In this document: positions 17,524-26,372 of the stretch, in pieces
Numbering within the stretch: the stretch's first letter is position 1
Layout of the letters: each line of letters starts with the position of its first letter
From: Paenarthrobacter sp. Z7-10
GTDB taxonomy: Bacteria > Actinomycetota > Actinomycetes > Actinomycetales > Micrococcaceae
Direction of reading: 5' to 3'
Assembly: GCF_026932795.1 (NCBI RefSeq)
Contig: NZ_JADPVH010000006.1
Coordinates: forward strand, 30,222-94,221
DNA: 64,000 nt
The notes under the pieces: model-generated
What the model was told of the DNA's origin: nothing
What the model saw: the letters and a program-made list of their open reading frames with translations, nothing else
The model's database searches: none
Translations under genes and position numbers: made by a program

Positions 17524-17886
17524 TCAGCGCGGGCTGTTCATCCGCCGCTGCGCCAAACTTTCCACCAGGGCGTCAATGAGGTCCAGCGGGACTGGCTCGA
17601 GCAGCGGGAACCTTATGGTGTCCTTGGCAGCGCGGTACGGTGCGAGCCGTTTCTCGAGTTCATCCTCGAGGACGGGGATCGGATACAGGCCGATGTGATG
17701 CTTCCAGGCGGCAAAATAAATCAGGTGCTTCCCATTCAGCTTCACGACCGGGATTTGATAGCTGATGGCCTCCTCGGCACCCGGCACCGCGTCCAGTATG
17801 GTTCCTCGAACCTGCCGGAGGAGAACCTGCACGTCCCCGGGCAACGAGCCGATGTACTCGCCGACGCTTGAAAACCGGTCAGCCAT
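17524..17886 (-). CDS. DUF1801 (YdhG/YjbR-like) protein
   Basis: A 120-residue small cytoplasmic protein of the DUF1801/YdhG group (frataxin-like fold family, sometimes labelled iron chaperone). The diagnostic features are VRGTILDAVPGAEEAISYQI, VVKLNGKHLIYFAAWKHHIGL and LEKRLAPYRAAKDTIRFP, the last ending in the conserved T-x-R-F-P. ATG 17886 follows GGAGG. It is 66 nt downstream of the LigD-type polymerase gene on the same strand and may share its transcript. The molecular function is not established for the family. Confidence 0.85.
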   Translation of the reverse strand: MADRFSSVGEYIGSLPGDVQVLLRQVRGTILDAVPGAEEAISYQIPVVKLNGKHLIYFAAWKHHIGLYPIPVLEDELEKRLAPYRAAKDTIRFPLLEPVPLDLIDALVESLAQRRMNSPR

Positions 17887-17951
17887 GGCCTGCCTTCCTC
17901 CCCCTCGTTCAACGTCCCCCTGCCGCTGCCGTGTTCAGGGCCTGAGCGCCA

Positions 17952-18974
17952 CTAATCCTTCTTGCGTGCCCGGCTGGGCTGGACCCGCGGCGGTTCGCCG
18001 GGCATTTTCGGATAGTCGGGCGGGAAGGGCAGTTCACCCAATCCGGCCTCAACATCGCGCTTCCACCAGGACAGCAGGGTATCCACGCTGCCCGGGTCCG
18101 CGTGCATTCGGGCCCACGGATCACCCACGGTCCGCAGCCTATCGGGCACCGTTGTGACCGTGAAATTCGCCGGGTTTGCACCGGAAAGCTCATCCCATTC
18201 GAGTGGACAGGAGACGGGGGCGTGGGCCAGCGCGCGCGGGCTGTAGGCGCCCGCTATGGTGCGGTCACGGTTCGCCTGATTAAAGTCCAGAAAGACCCGC
18301 GCGCCGCGTTCCTCCTTCCACCAGGCCGTCGTCACCTTCTTAGGCATCCGCCGCTCCAGCTCACGGGCCGCGGCAATCACCGCGTGGCGGACGTCAAGGA
18401 ATTCATGGGTCGGCTGGATGGGAGCAAAGATGTGCAGTCCGCGGTTTCCCGAGGTTTTCACGAAGGCGCTCAATCCCGCCTCCGCCAGCACGGATCTGAG
18501 CTCCAGGGCCACCGGAATGGCGTCATCGAAATCAGTTCCGGGCTGGGGGTCGAGGTCGATCCGCAGCTGGTCAGGATTGTCGGAATTTCCCGCGCGTGAG
18601 GGCCATGGGTGAAACACCACGGTGTTCATCTGTACGGCCCAAACCGCAGCCGCCGGTTCATCGAGGACCAACTGCGGATGCGAGCGCGCACTGGGATAGA
18701 CGACCGGCACGGACCGGACAAACTCAGGTGCTCCCTTCGGAGGATTCTTGGAAAAGAACTGTTCGCCATCAATACCGTCGGGGAACCGCTGCAGGGAAAC
18801 TGGCCGGTCGCCGTTCGCCGCGATGAACGCCTCCCCCACCGCCGCAATATAGCGGGCAAGGTCGAGCTTCGTCAGGCCCAGGTCCGGCCACAGCACGCGT
18901 CCGGGACTCGATATCCGCATTTCCCGGGTGCCGTGCGGACCATCAACGCTGAGAGTGGTTGCTTCGCTTGCCAT
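17952..18974 (-). CDS. LigD-type end-joining DNA polymerase/primase (stand-alone)
   Basis: A 340-residue archaeo-eukaryotic primase-type polymerase that fills ends during non-homologous end joining. LRIDLDPQPG holds the catalytic Asp pair; VKTSGNRGLHIFAPI is the nucleotide-binding motif; RVFLDFNQANRDRTIAGAYS follows as in LigD polymerase domains. No ligase or phosphoesterase domain is fused, unlike full LigD. The start is ATG 18974; GTG 18980 is also in frame. The ligase partner may be LigC at 4328-5395. Neither gene adjoins a Ku gene in this window. Confidence 0.9.
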   Translation of the reverse strand: MASEATTLSVDGPHGTREMRISSPGRVLWPDLGLTKLDLARYIAAVGEAFIAANGDRPVSLQRFPDGIDGEQFFSKNPPKGAPEFVRSVPVVYPSARSHPQLVLDEPAAAVWAVQMNTVVFHPWPSRAGNSDNPDQLRIDLDPQPGTDFDDAIPVALELRSVLAEAGLSAFVKTSGNRGLHIFAPIQPTHEFLDVRHAVIAAARELERRMPKKVTTAWWKEERGARVFLDFNQANRDRTIAGAYSPRALAHAPVSCPLEWDELSGANPANFTVTTVPDRLRTVGDPWARMHADPGSVDTLLSWWKRDVEAGLGELPFPPDYPKMPGEPPRVQPSRARKKD

Positions 18975-19108
18975 GGACACAACCTACCCCGCCCGACCGA
19001 CTGCCGTCCGGACTTTCCGTCCCGGGATGCGTTGAGGTCAACGAACGACGACGACGAGCGCCGCAGCAGTGGCGGACGCCGCCGTCAACCGCGTCGCGTG
19101 CACAAGAA

Positions 19109-19357
19109 CTAAACCGCCAACGGAACGGGATGGACTTCGTCGGGGGGATGACCCGCGCGCTCATGAACGCGCCGCACTGCATCCGCGGATGGCGCCTCGG
19201 ACAGGCAGTAGACCACCCCGCTCTCCGGGTCCGCCCACGTCTTTTTGAAGGTAACCCCCTCCTGATCCTGAATCGCCAGGTCCGCGTCATGCGCAGCCTT
19301 CAGGTCCTCCTCGGTCAGCCCTGTCATATTGTGATGCACATCCATGAATTCAGGCAT
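19109..19357 (-). CDS. DUF4242 small protein
   Basis: An 82-residue cytoplasmic protein of the DUF4242 family (relatives include a nickel-binding Streptomyces protein). The family shape is a ferredoxin-like half: PEFMDVHHNMTGLTEEDLKA, then GVTFKKTWADPESGVVYCLS and AVRRVHERAGHPPDEVHPV. The Cys in YCLSEAP and the His residues in VHH and RVHERAGH are the usual conserved polar positions. ATG 19357 has AGGAGCG upstream at good spacing. It stands alone; the 135 nt before the polymerase gene and the 245 nt up to yciO show nothing else. Confidence 0.82.
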   Translation of the reverse strand: MPEFMDVHHNMTGLTEEDLKAAHDADLAIQDQEGVTFKKTWADPESGVVYCLSEAPSADAVRRVHERAGHPPDEVHPVPLAV

Positions 19358-19602
19358 GATAGCGCTCCTTAGCTCTGCCTGCTGTGTCTGGAATCAGACA
19401 ACAGAACGGTAGGCCTCCTGTGCCCCACGGTCAAGAGGTCTGCGGGCACACCCTCCGCTTCGCTGATTGCTGCCAATCCGGGACAGCGTCCGCCAAGGTA
19501 CGGCCTGCGCGCCTTTGATTCCAAACACTGCCAGTCTGCCCCTTTCATCGGGCCGAACGCCGCCATGATGCGGGAAGGGTCGACGGGCCGTAGGCTCAAG
19601 AC

Positions 19603-20226
19603 ATGGCGACATACTTCGACGTTCACCCGCAGGATCCCCAGCCGCGTGTCATTTCGCAGGTTGTAGACCTCGTGCTGTCCGGCGGTCTGATCGCGTACCC
19701 CACCGACTCGTGTTACGCGCTCGGGGCGCAACTGGGCAACAAGGAAGCCTTGGACCGGATCCGAACGATCCGCCAGCTTAACGACAAGCACCACTTCACG
19801 CTGGTCTGCAGGAACTTTGCCCAGTTGGGACAGTTTGTGCAGATCGACAATGACGTGTTCCGCCGCATCAAGTCGGTCACTCCGGGCAGTTACACCTTCA
19901 TTTTGCCGGCGACAAAAGAAGTTCCGCGCAGGTTGTTGCACCCGAAGAAGAAAACAGTCGGCGTGCGTATTCCGCAGAACAACGTTGTCCGGGCCCTGCT
20001 GGATGAGCTTGGTGAACCCCTGCTGTCCAGCACGCTGCTGCTGCCCGGGCAGGAGGAGCCGCTGACGCAGGGCTGGGAAATCAAAGACAGGCTGGACCAT
20101 CAAGTCGACGCCGTAATCGATTCCGGGGACTGCGGTGCCGAACCCACCACGGTGGTTGACTTTTCCAGTGGCGCCGCGGAAATTGTCCGGCGCGGAACGG
20201 GCGATCCCGCTCCGTTCGAGTCATGA
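19603..20226 (+). CDS. yciO: YciO-family protein (Sua5/YrdC/TsaC superfamily)
   Basis: A 207-residue protein of the threonylcarbamoyl-AMP synthase superfamily, the YciO branch. The match runs end to end: HPQDPQPRVISQVVDLVLSG, IAYPTDSCYALGAQL, KHHFTLVCRNFAQL, TPGSYTFILPATKEVPRRLL, VGVRIPQN and PTTVVDFS. TsaC enzymes make the threonylcarbamoyl-AMP used for t6A in ANN-decoding tRNAs; YciO proteins have the same fold, but a weaker or uncertain role. A second, true TsaC elsewhere in the genome is expected. The next gene begins 37 nt downstream. Confidence 0.9.
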   Translation: MATYFDVHPQDPQPRVISQVVDLVLSGGLIAYPTDSCYALGAQLGNKEALDRIRTIRQLNDKHHFTLVCRNFAQLGQFVQIDNDVFRRIKSVTPGSYTFILPATKEVPRRLLHPKKKTVGVRIPQNNVVRALLDELGEPLLSSTLLLPGQEEPLTQGWEIKDRLDHQVDAVIDSGDCGAEPTTVVDFSSGAAEIVRRGTGDPAPFES

Positions 20227-20263
20227 GCGCTACCCCAAACCAGGAAAGTCAGGGCTGACGCCC

Positions 20264-22834
20264 GTGGACAGACCGCCTGCAGGTAACGGATCCACAGCAT
20301 TCGAGGGTCAGTCAATATTGGACGCAGGAAGCGCAGACAGTGCAGGCAGCGCAGACAGTGGAGGGACCTTGGTTAGCGGGAGCGAGTCCCCCCGCCCAAA
20401 TCGAACGTCAGGACGAGGCAGGTTCGGCGCAGGATTCCGGTCCTGGCGTGGCAGGTTGGCGTCCTCGGATCCCGGGCTGACCCGGCTGCGGACAGCGCTG
20501 AGGGTTATTTTGGCTGTCAGTTCCGCTTTGCTGCTGGTGGTGGTCATCATCATGTTGTTGGGACAATCTCCCCTCGTTCCAACCATCATGGCCGCTGTCG
20601 TGGCCATGCTGGCCTCGATGACCATGAATGACTCGACCCCTGGGGGCAAGGCGATCACCGCCGCGATCGCGCCCATCGCCGCTGGCGTCGGCGCAACAGT
20701 ATCGATCCTGACCGCACCGATTCCTGCCTTGTCGACAACGGCGTTCATTCTTGTCATGTTCGCGGCAGTCTGGATGCGCCGGTTCGGGGCTCGATTCTTT
20801 GCCGATGGCTTCCTGCTCTGGATGGGCTTTTTTATGCCCCTGTTCATTGGCGCCAAGCTGCCTTCGCTGCCCTGGCTGATTCGTGGAGCGGCCATATCCG
20901 CAGGCTGGGTCTGGCTCCTGCGCGTCACTTTGCTCAAGGACCGCCCGCACCGCACGCTGCGCCGGATGGTTGACGCGTTCTGGACCCGCACATGGCAGGT
21001 CATGCAGACCGCCTCGGAACGGTTGGAAACGCCCGACGACGGCCGGGTCGCCCGCCGTCTGTGGTCCCGCCGGGCGCAAATCACCGAGGTGGCACTGCTG
21101 ATCGATGGCCAGCTGGCCGATGTCACGGCCGCGCCCATCCCCCGCCGATTCCAAGTCCGGCAATGGCTCATTGAGGTGGAAATGGCCTGTGATGAGGTCT
21201 GCGGAGCGGCGAACGAACTGGCGGTCACGGCCGACGTTCCGTCCAGCGTACGGCTGGCGGCCCAAAATGCGCTGCTGGCTCTGGCCCGTGGACAATGGGA
21301 TTTGGCCCAAACCAAGCTGGAGAAGTTTGCGCATGCGCCGGGCTCCGGCTACCTGCGTCAGATGCGGCGGCTCGCCGTCGCCGCGCAGGCGATCGAAAAA
21401 GCCGGGCGGCTCCGGGACGAGCGCGGCACCACGGGTGAGCCCTCCGCGGTCCAATCCACCGCCGTCGAGCTCATCCCGAACTCCAACGACGAACCCCGGC
21501 GCAGCCCGGCAAGCACCCGGTCCGATGACCCCGGCGGGGACGAGAATTTCACGTCGGCCGTGACACTCTTCGGAGGAAACCTGCCGGGCACCGCGGGCAC
21601 CGCCAAAAAGGCGTTGGAAGAGGGCCCCCGACGGCGCTGGACCAACGGCGGGCGCCTGAGCTTGACCACACGGCAGGCGTTCCAGGCGGCACTGGCGGGC
21701 GGGATCGCCATTGCCGCGGGGCACCTGGTCTCCGGTCAGCGCTGGTATTGGGCCGTTATCGCCGCCTTTGTCGCGTTCGCGGGGACCTCCAACTCGGGCG
21801 AAACCGTCCGGCGAACCAGCGCCAGGGTCGGCGGAACGCTTATTGGCCTGGCGCTGGCCGTCCTCTTCGCCAACCTGACGGTCGGCAACACCGCGCTGGC
21901 GGCCGTCTGCGTCTTCATCTGCATCTTCTGCGCGTTCTACATCCAGCGCATCTCCTACGCCGCCATGACCGTCTTTATCACCATCATGCTGGGTCAGCTC
22001 TACGTCCTGCTCGGCAGCTACTCCGGACATACGCTGGTGCTGCGGCTGGAGGAGACAGCCGTCGGTGCGGCGATCGGCGTCGCCGTTTCACTGTTGGTGC
22101 TGCCCACCGGGACCCGAGCGGCCGCGAAGATCGCCTCCAGCGAGCTGTTTAAGCTGCTGGGCCAACTGCTTGGCACTCTAGCGGACCGGGTTGACCCGGC
22201 CGCGCAGGACGAAAATCAAAAGAGATCCAAGGCCGACGACGGCGACGGCGACGGCAAACCCGCCGCAACGCAGGACGACGGCAACGACGGCGACGGCAAC
22301 GAAGATCCGGCTGCTAAGGGCGCCCCTGCCGATCTGTTGGCTTCGGCGCGCGGCATCGATGCCCAGCTGAACCAGGTCATACAGGTAAACCGGGCGGTCA
22401 GCTCCACCACGCCCTCCAGCAGCGATCGGGCCGCACTGCAGCACCGCCTTGATGTGCTCTCCGCAGTGTGTTCGGCGGCTCGCGGGTTAGCGGTGGATGT
22501 GCAAACCGCCCGCAGCCCCAGCTCCACACCGCTGGCTCAGGTATGCCGCCGTCTCGCCGAGCTCGTGACCGGATTCCCAGCGGATCTGCAGGGGCGCGAA
22601 GCTGGCGCCGCGGATTCGGCATCCGGGCGGCTGGCCGCCCTTGACGAAGAGCTGGCCGAGTTGGCCGACGACGGCAGTGAAATCTGGCTGCGCCGATCCA
22701 GACGGCATCTGCAACGGATGTCGGGAGCACTCAAAGTGCTCCTGGATGGGCACTCCGGAAGTCGGCCGGCCAAAGGTCCGCCGGCTCCGCAGCACCTGCC
22801 TTACGGCTGGCCCTTGCTTGAAAAAAGGCGGTGA
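20264..22834 (+). CDS. FUSC-family (aromatic-acid exporter-like) membrane protein
   Basis: A roughly 856-residue integral membrane protein with two hydrophobic blocks. Block one (about residues 80-230) starts with VILAVSSALLLVVVIIMLL. Block two (about 470-620) contains FQAALAGGIAIAAGHLVSG, then QRWYWAVIAAFVAFAGT and GGTLIGLALAVLFANL, the FUSC-like repeat seen in aromatic carboxylate efflux proteins and YccS/YhfK relatives. The middle and C-terminal parts are cytoplasmic; an Asp/Gly/Lys-rich linker lies near residue 655-690. No ATG fits the start: GTG 20264 is used, and TTG 20368 after GGAGG is an alternative. The transported compound is unknown. Confidence 0.8.
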   Translation: MDRPPAGNGSTAFEGQSILDAGSADSAGSADSGGTLVSGSESPRPNRTSGRGRFGAGFRSWRGRLASSDPGLTRLRTALRVILAVSSALLLVVVIIMLLGQSPLVPTIMAAVVAMLASMTMNDSTPGGKAITAAIAPIAAGVGATVSILTAPIPALSTTAFILVMFAAVWMRRFGARFFADGFLLWMGFFMPLFIGAKLPSLPWLIRGAAISAGWVWLLRVTLLKDRPHRTLRRMVDAFWTRTWQVMQTASERLETPDDGRVARRLWSRRAQITEVALLIDGQLADVTAAPIPRRFQVRQWLIEVEMACDEVCGAANELAVTADVPSSVRLAAQNALLALARGQWDLAQTKLEKFAHAPGSGYLRQMRRLAVAAQAIEKAGRLRDERGTTGEPSAVQSTAVELIPNSNDEPRRSPASTRSDDPGGDENFTSAVTLFGGNLPGTAGTAKKALEEGPRRRWTNGGRLSLTTRQAFQAALAGGIAIAAGHLVSGQRWYWAVIAAFVAFAGTSNSGETVRRTSARVGGTLIGLALAVLFANLTVGNTALAAVCVFICIFCAFYIQRISYAAMTVFITIMLGQLYVLLGSYSGHTLVLRLEETAVGAAIGVAVSLLVLPTGTRAAAKIASSELFKLLGQLLGTLADRVDPAAQDENQKRSKADDGDGDGKPAATQDDGNDGDGNEDPAAKGAPADLLASARGIDAQLNQVIQVNRAVSSTTPSSSDRAALQHRLDVLSAVCSAARGLAVDVQTARSPSSTPLAQVCRRLAELVTGFPADLQGREAGAADSASGRLAALDEELAELADDGSEIWLRRSRRHLQRMSGALKVLLDGHSGSRPAKGPPAPQHLPYGWPLLEKRR

Positions 22835-22876
22835 CGGTACGCCGGCCTACGCCGGAAACAACAGAGAGGAAAGTTT

Positions 22877-23800
22877 ATGCGGATCGCGGTAATTGGAGCG
22901 GGTGGGGTCGGAGGCTATTTCGGCGCGCGCCTGGCAGCCGGCGGAAACGATGTGATGTTCGTCGCCCGCGGAGCCCATCTCCACGCCATCAACGAGCACG
23001 GACTGCGGGTAAACAGTGCGCTTGGAGACGAACACGTCATCCCCGCCTCAGCCGTGGCTGACGCGTCGGAGGTCGAAAGCGCCGAGCTGGTAATTCTGGC
23101 GGTGAAGCTGTGGGACACGGAAGCCGCGGCAACCCAGATTGCACCGCTCGTGGCCGGCGGAGCACAGGTCATGTCATTGCAGAATGGGATCAGTAAGGAC
23201 GAGCTGCTCGCCTCACGTTTCCCTCGGGAGCAGATCCTCGGTGGTGCCTGCTATATTTCTGCGGTCATCGACTCACCTGGCGTAATCAGCCATGACGGCA
23301 CCCTCCAGCGGCTGGTTTTCGGCGATTACGGCGACGCCGCATCGCCGCAGACACTGCAGTTCCTTCAGGCCTGCCGTGCCAGCGGCATAGATGCGCAGCT
23401 CAGCGACGACATCGAGCTGGAACTGTGGCAAAAATACGTTTTCCTGGTTGGACTATCCGCAACCACCGCGGCAACCCGACTGCCCATCGGACCCATCCTG
23501 GCCAACGAGCGCTCACGGCAGCTATTGCTTGAAGTCATGCAGGAGGTCGTCACCCTCGGCCGCAAACGGGGGGTCAATCTGGATCCCTCGTACGCCGATC
23601 ACCGGCTGGAATTCTGTGCCGGCCTCCCGCCCACTATGACATCCTCGATGTACCACGACCTCATCCGCGGCAACCGGCTGGAATTGCCCTGGCTCAGCAC
23701 TACGGTCGCCGCCGCATCAGCGGACTTGGGACTGGCCGCTCCGCGAAACGCGACAATTGCCGACATTCTGGCCCCCTTCGAAAACCCCGTCCGGATCTGA
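22877..23800 (+). CDS. Ketopantoate reductase-family (2-dehydropantoate 2-reductase) protein
   Basis: A 307-residue NADPH-dependent reductase of the PanE/ApbA family. MRIAVIGAGGVGGYFGARLA is the Rossmann dinucleotide site, ELVILAVKLWDT holds the conserved lysine of the first domain, and QNGISKDELL carries the catalytic-region Asn. The C-terminal helical domain includes LWQKYVFLVGLSATTAATR with the second conserved Lys. ATG 22877 follows AGAGAGGAAA. Without adjacent panB or panC, and next to an amidase gene, it may reduce another 2-oxoacid rather than ketopantoate. That reading is inference. Confidence 0.88.
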   Translation: MRIAVIGAGGVGGYFGARLAAGGNDVMFVARGAHLHAINEHGLRVNSALGDEHVIPASAVADASEVESAELVILAVKLWDTEAAATQIAPLVAGGAQVMSLQNGISKDELLASRFPREQILGGACYISAVIDSPGVISHDGTLQRLVFGDYGDAASPQTLQFLQACRASGIDAQLSDDIELELWQKYVFLVGLSATTAATRLPIGPILANERSRQLLLEVMQEVVTLGRKRGVNLDPSYADHRLEFCAGLPPTMTSSMYHDLIRGNRLELPWLSTTVAAASADLGLAAPRNATIADILAPFENPVRI

Positions 23801-23876
23801 CGCACCCCCCCCAGCAAGCCAGCCAGCCGGCAAGCCACGCGGTTATACGGCTGCCGGCAACGAAGAGAGGAATACC

Positions 23877-24797
23877 ATGGACTATTTCCTGGACAAAAGC
23901 CACGGCAAGTTCGGTTTCTCGGCTGAACTTGAACCGGCCTTGGTGATCCTGCCTGGCACGGGCGAACGGATCGGGTTTGAGACCAGCGATGAGGTCTACG
24001 CTCAGCTCCACGAACATCACGATATCGCCAAACTGACAGTCCAGATCAACCCTGTCACCGGTCCGGTTTATGTTGAAGGAGCCTGTACCGGTGACGCGCT
24101 TGCCGTTACCATCCACGAGATCAGGCTGAAGGACCGCGGCTGGGCTGTCAGCTTGCCGGGCGTCCGGGCACTGCAGCACGTTATGGGTTCGGATATGTTC
24201 ACCCGCCGGGTTCCCATCGACGACGACGGCGTGCACGTAACCGAGCGGCACGTTTTTGCGCCGCTGCCGATGATCGGATGCATCGGCACAGCACCGGCGC
24301 GCGGCACAAACTCCACCGTCATGCCCTCCTACAGCCAAGGCGGGAACATGGACCTGACGGACTGCCGGCCCGGCTCCATTGTGTACCTTCCCGTCGAGGT
24401 GGACGGCGGATACCTTTCCATCGGGGATATCCACGCCATCATGGCTGAAGGGGAATCCTCCTTTGTCGCCATCGAGGCCGAGGGCATTGCCGTGGTCAGC
24501 ATCGATCTGGTCAAGGGCATGAATCTTCGCGCACCCCGGGTGGAAACTGCCCAGGACTGGATTTTTGTTGGGCTCGGCGACCCAGTCCAGGACAGCATCA
24601 CCCGGGGCTATGAAGATATGTTTGCCTTCCTGACCGAAGAACATGACTGGAGCCCGTCAGACGCCTATGCCGTGATGAGCGCCGTCGGCCATTCAAGCCT
24701 TGGCGGCCCGACCGGTTCCGCCGTTCCCGACCCGCTCCATCCGATGACCGCCCGTGGGGCTGTGACGGTTCACCGGCTCCCCAAGCGTGTCCTTTAG
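23877..24797 (+). CDS. Acetamidase/formamidase family hydrolase
   Basis: A 306-residue cytoplasmic amidohydrolase of the FmdA/AmdA family, which releases ammonia from formamide, acetamide or similar short amides. Family features are INPVTGPVYVEGACTGDAL, the metal/substrate loop PLPMIGCIGTAPARG, SYSQGGNMDLTDCRPGSIV, YLPVEVDGGYLSIGDIHAIM with the GDxHA motif, and SAVGHSSLGGP near the end. ATG 23877 follows AGAGAGGAA. It lies 76 nt after the ketopantoate-reductase-like gene, and the leaders of the two genes resemble each other. They are probably cotranscribed, suggesting a shared nitrogen-compound pathway. Confidence 0.9.
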   Translation: MDYFLDKSHGKFGFSAELEPALVILPGTGERIGFETSDEVYAQLHEHHDIAKLTVQINPVTGPVYVEGACTGDALAVTIHEIRLKDRGWAVSLPGVRALQHVMGSDMFTRRVPIDDDGVHVTERHVFAPLPMIGCIGTAPARGTNSTVMPSYSQGGNMDLTDCRPGSIVYLPVEVDGGYLSIGDIHAIMAEGESSFVAIEAEGIAVVSIDLVKGMNLRAPRVETAQDWIFVGLGDPVQDSITRGYEDMFAFLTEEHDWSPSDAYAVMSAVGHSSLGGPTGSAVPDPLHPMTARGAVTVHRLPKRVL

Positions 24798-24807
24798 CCG
24801 GCCGCCA

Positions 24808-25203
24808 TCAGGTCCACGCCGGTGCCGGGGAGGCCAGGTCCACGATAATTCCGTCGGGAGTGCGCAAGTAGGAACTAATTTGGCCCCACGGTTTGACCTC
24901 GGGCGCCCGCAGCCCAACCGCGCCGGCCGCGATGGCCCGGGCGAAATCTGCTTCGACGCGCTCGGATACCAGAGATAGTTCCACGCTCACCGTAGACGAG
25001 GAGGGTGCACCGGCGACGTATCCATCAGGCAGGTGCTGCTGCCCCGATGCATACGATCCGAAAGCGATAACGGTCTGACCGCTTTCGACCTCGCCGTAGC
25101 TCCCCGGCTGAACAACCGACGTCTTCATGCCGAAGGCCTTCTCGAAAAAGGCCAGTGACGCTTCAACGTCCTCGACGTAAATTATGGTTTTTGCGAATTT
25201 CAT
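24808..25203 (-). CDS. VOC-family (glyoxalase-like) protein
   Basis: A 131-residue vicinal-oxygen-chelate fold protein: two beta-alpha-beta-beta-beta modules, the first FAKTIIYVEDVEASLAFFEK, the second ending SSYLRTPDGIIVDLASP. These are often metal-dependent isomerases, dioxygenases or drug-binding proteins; the exact activity is not evident. ATG 25203 follows AGAGGAT. It is convergent with the amidase (10-nt gap) and divergent from the ECF sigma-factor gene, making it a possible sigma target, since ECF41 sigma genes usually sit beside a small redox or fold-related partner. Confidence 0.85.
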   Translation of the reverse strand: MKFAKTIIYVEDVEASLAFFEKAFGMKTSVVQPGSYGEVESGQTVIAFGSYASGQQHLPDGYVAGAPSSSTVSVELSLVSERVEADFARAIAAGAVGLRAPEVKPWGQISSYLRTPDGIIVDLASPAPAWT

Positions 25204-25443
25204 CGAAATCGATCCTCTGCTGCGAAATGGTTGCTGCTGACACGGGATGTGGTGCGCCTGGTTTCAGGGCGGCCCCGGTCCCATTCCTTTGACGAAGCCC
25301 CGCCACAAAACGTGACACTCCGGCCGTTTCCGGCTGGAGAGACGCCGCGGTCTTTCCCGTTGGAAAGACGCCGCGGCGCGGGTGTCACACCGACGGGGTT
25401 TGAATCGTCAACCAAGGAAGGCCACCGCTGAAAGGATGGAGCC

Positions 25444-26331
25444 GTGAAGGAACAACAAAAGCTCGCCGCCGAGTTCGAGGCAAACCGCTCCCACCTGCGC
25501 GCAATAGCGTATCGGATGCTCAGTTCATCCCATGACGCGGACGACGCCGTCCAGGAGACCTGGCTTCGGCTGAGTCGAACGGACACTGACAGCATCGGGA
25601 ACCTCACCGGCTGGCTGACCACTGTGCTCGGACGCGTGTGTCTGGACATGCTCCGCTCCCGCAGTTCACGCCGGGAGGATGCGTTATCCGAACCAATGTT
25701 CGATCCGTCCGGCGGCCCGCGCGGGGGTACCGGCGCGGAGACCGATCCCGAGCATGAAGCGGAACTTGTTGACGCCGTCGGCCTTGCCCTGCTTGTTGTC
25801 CTCGATACGCTCGCGCCCAGTGAGCGGCTGGCATTCGTGCTGCACGACGTCTTCGCCGTGCCATTCGAGCAGATTGCCGGCATCCTTGGTACCTCCTCCG
25901 GTGCGGCCCGACAGCTGGCCAGCCGGGCCCGGCGTCGCGTGAGAGGCGCTCCGCCAGAATCCACGCCTGATCCATCGCGGCACCGGCAGCTTGTCGACGC
26001 CTTCCTCGCTGCCTCCCGGAGTGGTAATTTCACGGCGCTGCTGGAGCTGCTGGATCCCGGTGTCGTACTGCGCGCTGACTCCGCAGCTGTTTCCACCGGC
26101 GCCGAGCGAGAAGTGCTGGGCGCCGATGCTGTGGCAAAAACCTTTTCTGGCCGCGCCCAAGCCGCGCAATCGGCCAGCGTTGACGGCAACGCCGGTGCCG
26201 TGTGGGCCCCCGGCGGTAAACCGCGGGTGGTGTTTTGCTTCACTGTCAACGCCGGGCAAATTACCGCGATTACCATGCTCGCCAATCGGGACCACATCCG
26301 GCGGCTCAATCTGGTCATCCTGGACGCCTGA
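25444..26331 (+). CDS. ECF sigma factor, ECF41/SigJ type with SnoaL-like C-terminal domain
   Basis: A 295-residue RNA-polymerase sigma factor. Sigma region 2 is FEANRSHLRAIAYRMLSSSH to DAVQETWLRLS; region 4 is SERLAFVLHDVFAVPFEQIA with AGILGTSSGAARQLASRARR. The C-terminal 110 residues (LVDAFLAASRSGNFTALLEL onward) form the NTF2/SnoaL-like domain that in ECF41 proteins replaces an anti-sigma factor and modulates activity. GTG 25444 follows AAAGGATGGAG. The divergent VOC gene across 240 nt is the likely direct target; no anti-sigma gene is present, as usual for this group. Confidence 0.88.
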   Translation: MKEQQKLAAEFEANRSHLRAIAYRMLSSSHDADDAVQETWLRLSRTDTDSIGNLTGWLTTVLGRVCLDMLRSRSSRREDALSEPMFDPSGGPRGGTGAETDPEHEAELVDAVGLALLVVLDTLAPSERLAFVLHDVFAVPFEQIAGILGTSSGAARQLASRARRRVRGAPPESTPDPSRHRQLVDAFLAASRSGNFTALLELLDPGVVLRADSAAVSTGAEREVLGADAVAKTFSGRAQAAQSASVDGNAGAVWAPGGKPRVVFCFTVNAGQITAITMLANRDHIRRLNLVILDA

Positions 26332-26372
26332 CATCTGCCGAGAAGCGCGGCAGCACCCCACCCGAAGGGCCT

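Noticed and set aside
20408..22030. 540-residue minus-strand frame opposite the FUSC gene
   Set aside because: Composition is Gly/Arg/Asp-rich without domains, whereas the plus strand has clear membrane segments and family motifs.
25395..25410. tRNA T-loop-like sequence GGTTTGAATCGT
   Set aside because: No acceptor, D or anticodon stem can be formed around it; no tRNA was found anywhere in the window.
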